From: Mucor racemosus
Lineage: Eukaryota > Mucoromycota > Mucoromycetes > Mucorales > Mucoraceae
NCBI GenBank assembly: GCA_027405735.1
Contig: JAPEHQ010000012.1
Location: forward strand, 248,001-312,000
Length of the DNA: 64,000 nt
Direction of reading: 5' to 3'
The notes beneath the pieces are model-generated. The model did no database searches, was not told the DNA's origin, and worked only from the letters and a program-made list of their open reading frames with translations. The translations under genes and the position numbers were made by a program. Positions within the stretch are counted from its first letter, which is position 1. Each line of letters begins with the position of its first letter. Of this stretch, positions 34,700 through 59,104 are shown one piece after another.

Positions 34700-36647
34700 A
34701 TGTTATCTTTAAGGCATGAACCAATGGATGATTTCTTCTTTTATCAACAAAATTATATGCATCAAAATGAACAAGAAGAAGAAGAAGAAGGAGGAAGAGG
34801 AGGAGGTATTTTTACATAAACTTCAAACTGTATTATAGCCTTTCTAGATTAAACTATTATTAGACCTTTCTTTATCTTCTGTATCTTCTATCATTGTAAC
34901 CGATACTCCCACATTCATCAGTTTACCACATCTAACAAAGTATAGTGAAGAAGCACAAGAGAGACGAACATTTGCAGTATGATTTTATCCTTCAAATATA
35001 TATTCTCACACTAATCAAGTATAACAGGATAATGTAATCACTGAGGATATGTGCATTAGGGGCATTGATATGGTATGTTTCGGAGATTCAATTAAATAAT
35101 ATAAATGCATTAACACTTCACCCTAATAGCAAGGCATAGACTGGTTTAAAGAGAGCATGACAAGAGATGAATATAGGAATCAGAGAATTAAGGAATATGA
35201 AACTTATTTAAGCTGTAAAAGTGATGATGAAGATGATACACTTGAAGATCAAATACAATCACAACAAACAAAACCAGTGACAAAAAATGAAGAATATTAT
35301 ACATTCAAATCCTCCAAAATCAACGAACCATGCAGTATAGGTCATTTTCAATTACGAAATCTAGTATGGTCTACGAATAAAAACAATGTATATTATATTT
35401 GTAAGTTTTTTACATGTTGGGAAATTCCAGAAATTAACATTTTATACATATATAGGTGGTGACACAGTACGACAATGGTCTCCTCAAAGACAAAAAAGCT
35501 CACAAGTTGTGGACTTATCAACAGCAAATATTCCAGGCAGTATTTCATTTAAAATAACAAGCATGACATGCGCACATCAAATACTATTCACGGGTGGATT
35601 TCAAGGCGAATGTGCATGGAAATCTCTTGATTCAGATATACCAATACACTTTTTACCAAGTACGAGTACATCATCAGGAATTACAAACTATACCGATATT
35701 ATACAGGATAAAAAAGGTGTGCAATTAGGTATTGTATCAAATAACGATGCCTCGATTAAATGTATCAATTTGACAACTGCTCAAGTTCAGCAGACTTTGT
35801 CATTACCATTTGCAGTGAATGTAAGTATAATATTATATTGAATAATTTTGCATGTATTAACATTTATGAAATATTTAGTGCTCTTCTATCTCTCCAGATC
35901 AAAATATACTATGTTTAGTAGGCGATTCAACAGAAACTCATTTGATTGATGCAAATAATGGAGAATGTAAGTAAATAAAACATAATCATGGAGAATTAAA
36001 GTTTACATATTATGATAGCTATTGTGACAATAAATGAACATTTTGATTTCTCATTTGCATGCTGTTGGAATCCCGATGGTCGAACATTTGTAACAGGAAA
36101 TCAGGATCGAACTGCAAGGTATATAGAGCTGGATATGCATATATGAAATGATATGTATTAAAAATTAAAAGCAGAGTTTATGATGTTCGTAATACTTCAA
36201 AAGCATTACATGTCTTGGGCTCTAATGTAGGTGCTATCAGATCATTGCATTATTCAAATGATGGACAATATTTAGCTGCTGCAGGTAATATTCATATTAT
36301 ACATATAATACTGCATATAATTAAAATTCTAGATAGAACCCATTGACTTTGTACATATTTATGAGACGCAAACATATAATTCGAGTCAAGTTATTGATAT
36401 GTTTGGTGATATTGCAGGTGTTTGTAAGTTTTAAATATGTTGTATTTATATTTATAGAAATTCACAATTGCAACCTTGTAGCTTTTACTCCAGAAGATCA
36501 ATCCTTGTTTATTGCAAATACAGATGAACGTGTTGGGTAAGTTTAATATCTTTTTGTTCTAAAATCAAAATTCTTGACATTTTTTTGTGCATCAGTGGCA
36601 TCTTTGAATTCCAAAAAGTGGAGGAAGATCCTATATTTTATTTTTAA
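34700..36647 (+). CDS. WD40-repeat protein (S. pombe C2A9.03-like)
   Basis: Eleven small exons: 34700-34805, 34864-34976, 35028-35072, 35130-35400, 35456-35820, 35879-35966, 36019-36118, 36175-36284, 36337-36423, 36482-36536, 36596-36647; 463 residues in one frame. The N-terminus is acidic (a run of Glu, then Gly/Arg). Then comes GIDMQGIDWF...RDEYRNQRIKEYETY, typical of a fungal and plant family of uncharacterised WD40 proteins. The propeller carries WNPDGRTFVTGNQDRTARVYDVR, LHYSNDGQYLAAAEP, DFVHIYET and FGDIAGVSFTPEDQSLF. The conserved end GGIFEF is reached. Molecular function is not established. The stop lies only 12 bp from the stop of the convergent HAD gene. Exon 9 uses the second of two adjacent AG acceptors (GATAG). 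Confidence 0.88.
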
Positions 36648-36659
36648 ATAAACATCTAT

Positions 36660-37343
36660 TTATAATGTGTTTTTAACTTCGACTTCGAATGAACCATCAG
36701 GCAGGATTGTAAAGTCAACATCTGTCAATAATCTAACAACACTATCTGCACCTGCTTCTTTTAATTGATCTGCTTGATGTGTTGTTGTGCAAGCAATCAC
36801 TTGAGCACCTGCAGCTACGGCGGAGACCACCCCAGAGTTTGCATCTTCAAAGACAATAACATCTTGAGGTTCAAATCCGAGTTCTTGGATGACGCGAGTG
36901 TAGCATTCAGGATTTGGTTTACCATGGCTGACCATATCTCCACAAACCATAGCTTCTGGTGGTTGAATATCACATTGTTCTAATCTCTTTTTTGCCATAT
37001 ATTCATTTCCACCTGTACAAATACCCCATTTGCCATTTGGAATCTTTTGTAATAACGTAGAAATACCTGGTAATACACTTACGCCTTCAGATTCTTCAGC
37101 TAATTTTCTTTCAAAATCATCAGCATGTTCTGGTGTGGCTCTATCCGGTGTCCATCTAGCCATAGTTTCAATTGTACGTACACCATGCGAGGAGGCAAGG
37201 ATTTTTTCACCGTCTAAACCATGTTCACGAGCAAATTGGTGCCAGAATTTTTCAACCAGTGGAATAGTATCGATTAATGTGCCATCTAAATCGAAAACAA
37301 ATGCTTTTGCACGGTAATATTTTGTTGAAGGGGAGGAAGGCAT
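36660..37343 (-). CDS. HAD-family sugar/polyol phosphatase (GPP/DOG-like)
   Basis: A single-exon gene of 227 residues. HAD motif I is FDLDGTLID (nucleophile and acid/base aspartates about residues 18 and 20), motif II is ICTGGN, motif III lysine is in HGKPNPE, and motif IV is VIVFEDANSGV. A helical cap (about residues 30-95) follows motif I, typical of subclass I enzymes. Overall layout resembles yeast glycerol-1-phosphatase GPP1/2 and 2-deoxyglucose-6-phosphatase DOG1/2, which hydrolyse small phosphate esters in the cytosol and take part in glycerol/osmotic or sugar detoxification. Substrate cannot be told from sequence alone. The gene follows the G-patch gene on the same strand and converges with the WD40 gene. 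Confidence 0.9.
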   Translation of the reverse strand: MPSSPSTKYYRAKAFVFDLDGTLIDTIPLVEKFWHQFAREHGLDGEKILASSHGVRTIETMARWTPDRATPEHADDFERKLAEESEGVSVLPGISTLLQKIPNGKWGICTGGNEYMAKKRLEQCDIQPPEAMVCGDMVSHGKPNPECYTRVIQELGFEPQDVIVFEDANSGVVSAVAAGAQVIACTTTHQADQLKEAGADSVVRLLTDVDFTILPDGSFEVEVKNTL

Positions 37344-37508
37344 TCTTTTTTTTTAGTTTTAATGAGAAAGCGAAAGGGGAAAGGATACAAAAAGTATGGG
37401 ATTTTGTGTGCATTTAAATACGATGTTTATTTAGTCAGCAACCAAATATGCGTCATGCTTTTGTACTGAATTATGCAACGTAACATAGCGGTTAAATGTT
37501 TATCTAAT

Positions 37509-38345
37509 TTAATGATCGTCTTCCGTTGTTCCAGGACAATTTTCATCGATATCCGTTTTATCTGTGTATTTAGCACGGCACCAAAAGCAATAAAAGTACG
37601 TTTCTCTTAAATAATCAATGATATTTGTGAGCTGATCATTTAAAGGTAATGATTTCAATGCATCAATATCTTCTTGGGGATATTTAGGTTCCGTTTCTTC
37701 TTGCTCCTTTTCATTTGGCTCTTTTGCTTTTTCTCCTAGCTGTTCAATATCCTCTGATTCTGCTGCTGGCGATGATGGCGGTGGTGGTGGTTTCAATGTC
37801 CATAATATATTCGACTCAATTTCATTTTCTTCATCCAATTTTTCACATATAGAAACAGCAGCATTTATATATCTTGTCAATTGCGCATCTTTTGCCTTTT
37901 GTGCCATTTGATTTCTGAATTCCTCTGGATCTAAATGAACTCTTTTACGAATCTCTTCTTCCTCTTGTTCTCTTTCTCTTTTACGGATTTCTGAATCCAT
38001 GCCAATACCAGAACGACCCAACTTTAAATCAACCTGAATAGGTTCAGCAATTCCAGAAGAACCACTTTTTTTATTCCCTAATCCTTGACCTTGTTTAAAT
38101 CCCATTTTCATCAACATTTTCATACCCTTATTGCCTTCTTCGATTGATTTTTTTAGCCCTTTCTCTCTCTCCTCAGCTTCTAATTGTGCACGAGGTTTGA
38201 TATAAGCCTTTTCTTGTTGTTCGCGTAATTGTCGTTTACGTCGCTCACTGTATGATTCTTGACGCTTTGATTCGAATTCTTGTGCATTTTCCAAAAATTT
38301 TGTAGACATGTAGTCGTCTTCTTCTTCATCCGATTGATGGCTCAT
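37509..38345 (-). CDS. GPATCH11: G-patch domain protein, GPATCH11 (CCDC75)-like
   Basis: A single-exon gene of 278 residues from the ATG at 38345 (MSHQSDEEEDDYMS); an upstream in-frame ATG/CTG region is less likely because the acidic MSxxxDEED start is the family's usual opening. A charged coiled region (about residues 20-75) leads to the G-patch LLMKMGFKQGQGLGNKKSGSSG, then RSGIGMD and a long Glu/Arg helix. A proline run (PPPPPSSP) and an acidic linker follow. The C-terminal DUF4187-type module contains PLNDQLTNIIDYLRETYFYCFWC with its CxxC. G-patch proteins usually bind and activate DEAH-box RNA helicases. GPATCH11 in animals is linked to nuclear RNA processing and the kinetochore. Here the role is inferred from domain order only. 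Confidence 0.9.
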   Translation of the reverse strand: MSHQSDEEEDDYMSTKFLENAQEFESKRQESYSERRKRQLREQQEKAYIKPRAQLEAEEREKGLKKSIEEGNKGMKMLMKMGFKQGQGLGNKKSGSSGIAEPIQVDLKLGRSGIGMDSEIRKREREQEEEEIRKRVHLDPEEFRNQMAQKAKDAQLTRYINAAVSICEKLDEENEIESNILWTLKPPPPPSSPAAESEDIEQLGEKAKEPNEKEQEETEPKYPQEDIDALKSLPLNDQLTNIIDYLRETYFYCFWCRAKYTDKTDIDENCPGTTEDDH

Positions 38346-39290
38346 GTTGTTTACGTATAGAAAGATAACTAACGCCAAATTTCTTTCAGCCGTTGATTTA
38401 TTTTGCTGCACAGCGAACCTGTGTAATTTAGAGTCCGTATCAAGTTAGCTTTCTATCAATCAAAACCTTTCTTGCTTTCAAAAGCGTTTCATAGCAAGAA
38501 AAGTCATTATAAATGAATTTACATAATTATTAAACATATTAGCCAACTTTTTATTAAAAAAATTACATCAAAGCTGGCTGTATTAGGTGCTTGTTTAAGA
38601 TATTATGTAGATAAATTACTTTATCTAAATAATTCAGGAATAAAATCCTCACTCATACTGTATACTAAACATGACGTATCACGATTCAATAGGGCTTTTT
38701 GCCCTAATAGTAGCTTTTGTAGGCTTCTAAAAATGCATTAAATTATTAGATGGGCATTTATTATGTGTCGTAAGCATTGATTTTTTTACGCTCTTAAAAT
38801 TATGGAAGGATTACTTGTATTGATTGAGAGGATTCTACAAAAAGCTGTGGTAAGAAAATGGTATTTTGAATGTTATATCCCTCCACGCAGGGTCTGTTAA
38901 TGCTGATACCGGTATATGTTGACCGGTTAAAGAATATTGGAGTATCAATTATATGCATTCAATGGAGTTTATATATAAATGTTTTATTACATACTTCCGT
39001 TTCTTCAAATATATTAGAGCAATAATTATATAGAATATTTTGAAGACTTCTAGCTAGGTCTTTTGTGAACACCAACTTGGGAAACATTGGATTTTAAAAA
39101 ACTTGATTTTCAAAGTTGCTAGACTTCCAAACCGGAGCATATCTTCTTTTCTATAGCGAATCGAGTGCAATGCAATTTTTAGGATATACGTTGGACTTTG
39201 CAAAATAGAAATGAATTGATCGCATTATGCTACCTATTCTTAAATTCATTTTATATTTCACGAAAGGCTCAAAAACGAGTAAAGTTCACT
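38346..39290. other. Upstream region of GPATCH11 and flank of repeat B
   Basis: No gene is seen. The part from about 39080 onward matches the far tail of repeat B copy 1 in reverse, so the B element may extend to about 39080 here. Confidence 0.45.
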
Positions 39291-39294
39291 GTTT

Positions 39295-40848
39295 TTTCCT
39301 GGAAAACTGGATCCAACTTTTCATCCCTACTCTACTTTTTTTTTCACTGAATAACATCACAAAAAATTTATATGCCAATGTACCTGAGATGCTCAGCTTT
39401 AATTCACAAACAAGTATCCAAAAATATCCTAACTTTTGCAGTTGGTATTAATTTTTCAGTGCTAATGGTTCAGATTTTTACGCGTATTTTACTGCTAAAG
39501 AATTGAAAAATTTGAGGCTTCATATCTCTACAAAAACTTACGCTATACGGACACTTTTTAATAATAAAACCTACTTGTTTTGAGGCACTCTATAACATGT
39601 TTCAGTAAAAAAATATTCTGAGCACTTTTATTTTTTTTTTTTCGTTTTTTTGGCATTTTTGTAGTATGTTTCAAGATATTGATTAAATCGAACAACATTT
39701 TTTTTTTAGATTCATGTCATTAAGCTCGTTGAGCTCTCTCAAATCCAATTTAGTTTTTTTCAAAATATTGATTTTTCGTGGAGATATCCTTAAAAATGTG
39801 TACAAAAAAGATACCTTCATTTCTAGCTTCCATTTTTCCCTTATATACTCTCATCCTAAATTCTGAATTTGAAAAAAAAAATAGACAAAAATCTCGCTTT
39901 CTCTACGAAAGATGTAGCTAAAAGGTTCAAAAATAGCTCGATCGATAGATAATATTTTTGCACATCATCTCAATTAATTATATTTTAAATATGCTTATAA
40001 AAAGTGATGTGTATCTTCAAAAAACCTTCAAATTTTCAATTGCACTTTTCACAAGATTTTACATGAAACATTTTTTTAAAGTTTATTTAGATAGATGCAG
40101 AATTTAAAACTGTACAGAAACCATTTAATACGCTAAGTCTACTTAATTTGCATTTCACGAACATTTAAACAATTTTGTTTTTTGAATTATTTTTCGTTCA
40201 TTTCAACGAATAAATTTTGGACCCCGTTATGGTAGGTATTAAGCTATTATAAGAATTATTATTTTGATTATCTCGATGAAAAATCAATATTTTTTGCTAA
40301 AACAAAAAATTCAGAGTACCAATCGATTAGACCTATCTTGTGAATACAGAATTAAGCCCTGGATAATAATGAGTTTTAAGTTTTACAAAATAATAAACTA
40401 TTATTTACAACTGCTGCCAGAAAACAAAGAATACAATTGAAGAAGAATGAGTAATGAACCAGTTCTTCAACGGTATAACAAAAATAAGATATCGTTTATT
40501 TAGATATAAAAGTATGGTATTTTATATTGATTTGACATTGAGATCCTGAGATGTAATTTAAGGCATTATTGAACCATTAGATTTGTTTGATAATAATCTA
40601 CCGATTGAAATGGGTCAATCATAATTTACCTGTGCTTGCAGAGCTTGTGAGTTACCTTTTTTCAATACTGCGCTAAATGTGCTTGGATGTTGATTTGATA
40701 ACTACTTGATTGATTAACTGCTGGGATAAAAGAATATAGTGTCATAATTGAGATCCAAGCGTTCTTGCTGATGGCTGGATAGACTTAGTACTCTAGGAGT
40801 CTCTTATATCCGATATCAACGCTTTGCATTTCAATACGTGCCGTAGTC
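39295..40848 (-). repeat. Right arm of large inverted repeat (repeat B copy 4 + LTR D remnant)
   Basis: Reverse complement of 28602-30165, with the same internal order and the same junction between repeat B and the LTR D piece (GCAGTTGTAAATAATAG next to AAAACAAAG). That shared junction shows the arms derive from one duplicated segment, not from two independent insertions. LTR D sequence continues on to about 40915. Confidence 0.85.
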
Positions 40849-40976
40849 AATAGATTGTAAGATACTTTGATACTGTAGAGAAGGTGATGGTAAAGTATGG
40901 TACTTGGTAATATACAATACTTTATAAATAATCTTGCCAAAATATTAGACTACTTTTATTAACAATACATCCAAAG

Positions 40977-41298
40977 TGATTCATTGAGACGTTTTAAATT
41001 AAAATCAACGTAAAACGTACTGCTTATTAGAATGAATTAAAAATTTGGGTTTATATAGTTATTGGAATTGTGTAATAATAAGATCTAATGGACAGGGATC
41101 CCTTAGATGTAACAATGGAAATTATTATTAGCTGATACATGCGTATAGACATTATATGTTATGTTTCAGTGGAAATATTGTTATAAACCATGTTTCATTA
41201 TTAGTTGCTAGATGACAAAAACCAGTTGCGGAACAATAGAACCTGCTATATCTGCCAAAGCTCTTCTGTATCTGGAATTTTGTAATTCTGATAGATCA
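40977..41298 (-). mobile_element. Solo LTR, family F (322 bp, near-perfect TSD)
   Basis: Starts TGATTCATTGAGACG and ends TTCTGATAGATCA on the plus strand. Flanks are CAAAG (40972-40976) and TAAAG (41299-41303), differing at one base, so the insertion is older than those with perfect duplications. Confidence 0.8.
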
Positions 41299-41694
41299 TA
41301 AAGGATGTATTTATACACATTAATTGTAGCTGTTACTAGGGTTTTACCATCTAAAAATATGACTAAAATCAATAATCTGTATTAATTTACTATAACACTG
41401 ATTATAAACTGAGATTTTAGATGTGGGGCCCGTGATAAATATTGACATAACAGCCAAGCTGCACTTGTAGCTTACTGTGCACTTTTATGGAAACAAATTT
41501 AAATACAATCTCTATAAATGCTGATTCAAATAAGCTGGCATCTTTCATGGATATAGGTATGAATATATACTGCAGAATTGCAAAAGTTTCAGTCTCCTCG
41601 CGTTGCTGTTAATAAAATGGGAGGGAATGAAAACTCGTTCGTTTATAAAGTATTTTGTATGAGTTCTTTCAGATATTTTGGAAATTTTTTATAG

Positions 41695-42157
41695 TGTGGA
41701 ATAGATAAGAGATATTCACGGAAAAAAAGTATAAAAAAAAATAGGAATTCGACTAGATAACATTAGGGTTTTATTATCAAGTTAAATTCTACTTGAGGAC
41801 TTTTGTAATAAATAAATGCTTTCTTTATATAGTTTTCATCAGGGAGATTAGGTAAGCATTCCTAGGTCCATACATAGCCAATAATACCCCTTGTCAGATA
41901 TAAACCTTGATAGTAACCAATCGGTGTATTCATAGAATTCATGGGTCCTTGATCATAATGGTATGATTAGATCCACATTATGTTGATTGGTATTTAACTA
42001 TAAGCTGCTAGGATCGAAGCTCGGTAGAAAGTTTATATTAGTATGAATCAGCATATACCATTTAGTAGTGTAATGTCTATTCATGCGAGCTGTACTTTAA
42101 TTGAGAATCAGATGAAATGGAGATCAATATAGTGGATAAATGTGTACATATTCCACA
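41695..42157 (-). mobile_element. Solo LTR, family E (463 bp, 5-bp TSD TATAG)
   Basis: Reverse-oriented copy of the LTR at 4679-5142: it starts TGTGGAATAGATAAG and ends CATATTCCACA. TATAG flanks both sides (41690-41694 and 42158-42162). Shared internal words include GGAATTCGACTAGATAAC and TAAGCATTCCTAGG. Confidence 0.93.
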
Positions 42158-42162
42158 TATAG

Positions 42163-42777
42163 AATCAAATAATTATGGTTTGGAATTGAATTTTGAAGTT
42201 ACTCTTAATGCGCAGTAAAGTTGTGAATAGCATATCTTGATTTCATTAGCTAATAGCTATTTTTGAAGGAATATAAGTGTAACACAATTTTCTTTTTTTT
42301 TAAAAAACTGTGCCTTCCTTTGCTTTAAAACAATAAAACAGCCGGAAAAACACTCATAATCTGTGAATATTGATCCAAATGGGCTAAAAGTCTCAAAATA
42401 TATACTACAGCTGTAATGGTGTTCAAAAGTTTGGGTTTTAGCATCCATTGATTTACCGGTTAATTTGTAGGAATAGATCTCTCACTTTTTTGGGGGACAG
42501 GGGTTTGTAGCTTAGTGGACCATTTCAAATTAGAAATTGCGCATAATTCGCCAAAACCAGTATATATATGTTAATGGCAGCATGACAACTATCGAAATTA
42601 ATAATTAAGTGTCTTTTATCTGTATAATCAAAGCTATAGTGTAATGTAGTTTTTATTACGATAGTAAAAAAGAAAGCCACGAATATTTCTGTGGAATTTT
42701 GCAGTAATTTCACATATTATGCAGAATGAAAACATTTAATAACGGGAATATCTGTATTACAATATGTTTTATTTCTA
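42163..42777. other. 3' flank of SZT2, no gene seen
   Basis: No supported gene or repeat. It separates the solo LTR from the SZT2 stop codon at 42778. Confidence 0.5.
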
Positions 42778-55505
<12,728 letters not shown>

Positions 55506-55770
55506 TGTATTATGAATAACAGAGATGCATACAGTGCGGCTGGTAAATTTTATTCGTTTTGAAAAAATAAATGGCGGTTATCTAAAATAAATGGCGCTAA
55601 CTGAAAAATGATTGGCCGTTTGTTAGTAACTAATTGTCGTTTTCGGAAATTTTATTTTGTCCCTTAAAAATACAATTTGTCGGTTTCATTATAAAATTAT
55701 CATATACGTATAAATGGAATGTTTATTAAAGTAAGCAGCTAATTAGAAGTTTGTTTTGTTATATCAGTTG
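55506..55770. promoter_or_regulatory. SZT2 5' flank
   Basis: No gene seen. The stretch separates the first SZT2 exon from a decayed transposase. Part of it (55610-55690) may be the terminal region of that Tc1-like element. Confidence 0.35.
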
Positions 55771-55775
55771 ACTAG

Positions 55776-56110
55776 TTGGCTCTTGGATTGTCTACAGAAT
55801 CCCTGAAGATCATTGAGACGTACGTTGTTACAGACATCTGCAATTCTTTGCGACAGATTTTCCTCATTCACAGGAGCCCAAAACTGCTCAATTGGGTCCA
55901 GCTCTGGCGAATAAGGAGGTATATACATTACTCTATGGCCTCTACTCTCAATTTTCTTATCATTGGATGAGACTTATGAATAGTACAGTTATTCATTACG
56001 AGATAACTACAATATGGCCTCCGTCCATGTCCATAATATCAAGAAGCTAATTCATGATTTTTACAAAATGAGCAATGGTTGTACCCTTTGGTACTCACTT
56101 GTTGTTCTCA
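55776..56110 (-). pseudogene. Decayed Tc1-like transposase C-terminus
   Basis: The minus strand reads ESRGHRVMYIPPYSPELDPI followed by EQFWAPVNEENLSQRIADVC, the signature around the third catalytic residue of DD34E transposases. Upstream in the same strand a broken frame shows IAHFVKIMN and MDMDGGH with stops in between. It is related to, but clearly diverged from, the copy at 9119-10312 (DPIEQFW here, NPIEQFW there). The N-terminal half is missing. Confidence 0.85.
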
Positions 56111-56639
56111 CTACTCTCCCCAATGTCATCGTACTCTTTAGATGTTTCACTAGTATTATTAAGATTAAAAGTGTGCTTTCTAACGCACGTTGTTATAAAA
56201 AGCCTTAAATAACAAAATAAAGTGTAACTCAAATATATATTATTATTTAGGCAAAAACCTTATTTGTCCTTGCCATATAATGATTAGGAGTTCATTTAAT
56301 TACAACATTGCTTTAAAAAATGTTGATGTTTGTATTATTGGAGTAAATTGAAATAAAATAAAATAAAAATAAAGTGAAAGAAAGCATGCTTTTTTTGATT
56401 TGGTTTTGCATTGAATTTTCTGAAATTGTTTTGTATAATTTTCTACATCAAAAGTTCATCCATATTTCAGCTTCGAATGGGGGATGATGGAGGAATTTTT
56501 GAACGCCCTTTCAACCAATGGCCCTCAGAACTTCTTTAAACTTACTATTTTAGTTTACGATTGGCAGCTGCAAAAAGATTTGTTTTCAAGCATAGCTACG
56601 ATTAGAACTATGGGTGTTAGGCAAGACATCAGATTTTTT

Positions 56640-58004
56640 TTTTTTTTTGTGTTTCGATATCATTTGAAATTTTATCACTTTTCTGAAACATTTCGTGGGT
56701 TTATAGCCAGTTCTACCTTTTCATTGAGCAGGTATAAATATCATTGTCTTCGATTTGATCTGGTAATCAAGAAATACGTCCAATGTCCAACAATGTAGTA
56801 GTAAATAATGATATTTGATCTATCTTAGAATCCAGTCAAATGAAAATAGCAGTCTCTAATATAACGACTGCTACCTATATTAAAAACATTAGTTCCTTAT
56901 GTTAACATGCGTATTCAGATAAAAGAAAAGAATACCAGATTTACAGTCTGATATGCGTTATCAAACAGTGAATATATCCTTGGAATATGAAAACAAAAAG
57001 AGACAAACGACACACGTATTATTATAAAAAGATTTCAAGGCCTTACATTATTTAGCGCAATTAAAGCCCTGCTAAATTGCACATTTCAGCCAATGTAAAA
57101 GCAGCATCACGGCGCATGAACCTGTCAACTAAACAAAATATGCAATGTCTATTACCATAAAATATACATTTTTCTACCAGAAAACCCGTCTTTCATATCA
57201 TACATTCATTAAAAAATCGCAAAAGCGAGTCCGTAGAGTAACGCCGTGATTGCGTATAGCAAGGTTGAATGACTAAATCTCTTATACTATGTTATATATC
57301 TAAGTTTTAAATAAAAAGGCATTTTTTTCAACTTTTCGTATATTTAACCATGTACGGTCTGAAAACTCAGACTTTGTAGCGGACATTTTCCCGGGCTCAT
57401 TTCATCCTTACCAACACTCATGATTTTAATCAAAAAACAAAAAAATTAAATTTTACTACCAAAATCAACGTTTAAATATACTATATTGTGAGAGAAACTT
57501 GTAGCCATAACTAATACGCATTTTATAAAAGCTTAATATTAAATGTTAAGTAATGAAAATTTGTAGTTTTGTCCCAAAAACGGTTTTTTGATTAAAGGAT
57601 TTTTATATAATATTTTGCAATTAAAATGTTTGTTGTTTTTCATTGAGCGAATAGAGCACTAAATTCTGTATATGTGGATATTTTTTGTTTTCATAATTGG
57701 TAGTACAATTAACTCTAGATTTGCAAAATCAGAAAAAAAAAATTAAAAAATGTCAAAATCGATGATCTGGACAAAAATAATTTTCTAAATTAATATTCCG
57801 CTTATAAGCCTTGTAAGTCTTAAAAATAAGAGATTTGATGATACATGAGAATTTTTTCAAGAATTAATGATGCTGTACCCACTTGATTCAAGCTTATTAC
57901 TGTAAATCTTTATACATGTTCATATTGTATGGTAGTTTATTTGATGATAATATAGTCTTACTCTATAATTAATGCGCTAGAGGTGATTTACATTAAGTTT
58001 TAGT
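56640..58004 (-). repeat. Repeat A, copy 4 (reverse)
   Basis: Reverse complement of 6250-7550: shared landmarks are GACTGCTACCTATATTAAAA, CAGACCGTAC (reversed), and CAAAATCGATGATCTGGAC. It continues into a dynein fragment at 58005-58120, as in copy 1. Open frames inside carry no motif. Confidence 0.8.
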
Positions 58005-58120
58005 CTTACCCCTCCAACATCATAAACATAAACATGGCCATTCACTGGAACCTATTATTGCCACCTTTTTGCCGTCTGTGTCCCAAGCCAATTTATTCAA
58101 TGCTTTACCAGAACAAACTT
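58005..58120 (-). pseudogene. Dynein intermediate chain C-terminal fragment, copy 3
   Basis: The minus strand reads VCSGKALNKLAWDTDGKKVA, then an inserted codon-like ATA and a one-base shift before the remnant of GSS-GHVYVYDVG. This is the least decayed of the three copies around the ALNKLAW motif. Sequence farther upstream (above 58130) does not match copies 1 and 2, so its border differs. Confidence 0.8.
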
Positions 58121-58129
58121 AGTTTTGAC

Positions 58130-59012
58130 TTATAAAAATTGATTTATTAATAAAATCAATTATTAATAACAAGCTAATAAGTAATAATTACGGTATACCT
58201 TTGATATTTGGTAGCGATATTCAAGCAACATCTTGTTTTCCTCTTCTTAGCTGTTGGCCACTAAATAGAAATAAATGTTTTTTAGAAACTAAATAGACTA
58301 ACATGAGTTTATTCATTCCTTCAAATCAAGTCAATATTATTATACATACTTTATAATCACCAGTTTTTCTCCAGGTAGATATCGACTTTAGGCCAAAAAA
58401 GCATTAATTATAACGTAGATAATGGAACAAAATGATTAAGTCCTGGACGCTTTTTTTGTTCGAGAAAGATATTATAACGCGCTCTAACATTAACAGTTAA
58501 TAATTTATTTCCAAATAAATAATAGGAAAAACATGTACTGGTACTTGCTTCTTGATTTCAGTTTATGAAAAAATATTAGTCTTTTTGTTGTAGTTTTAAA
58601 CGTAAATAAAAGAATCGAGGAAATAGTAGGGAAGGAGAAAGATTTTGTGTGTTACAAACAGGAATTTACAAAGGCATAAATACTTTTAGTGTTACCAAAC
58701 AGGTTGTTGTTGTTCCCATTTGGTCCCCGAGAGAAGAACATGGGCAGAAATCCTCCAAACCCCAAATTTCAAATTGATGTATCTCGTCAATAATAAGGCA
58801 ATTCTATTGAATCAGAGTAACTCACATTTATTTTAAACCATTCAAATTATCTTCGTTATTAATTATATTATGATTGATATACTTTAATAAATTGACTAAA
58901 AAACCTTGATCTCATTGCTCTGCTCATCTGGGTTGCCTAATCTGTGCAAAATATTTTATTCTGCCCATCTGTACAGATCATTATGTCTATGGGAAGCATA
59001 ATAATTCGGCCG
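58130..59012. other. No gene seen; ends in GGCCGTAGTG terminus
   Basis: No supported gene. The last ~110 bases (TGCTCATCTGGG...TCGGCCGTAGTG at about 58920-59017) resemble the GTGC-rich terminal region of the composite repeat, making it a fourth occurrence of that terminus. Confidence 0.5.
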
Positions 59013-59104
59013 TAGTGATCTCAGGATCTCAATGTCAAATCATCAATATAAAAGACCATGCTTTTATATCTAAATAAACGATATCTTGTTTTTATTAAGC
59101 AGTT

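Noticed and set aside
42500..42590. tRNA-like A-box (TAGCTTAGTGG)
   Set aside because: No B-box and no cloverleaf could be built downstream.
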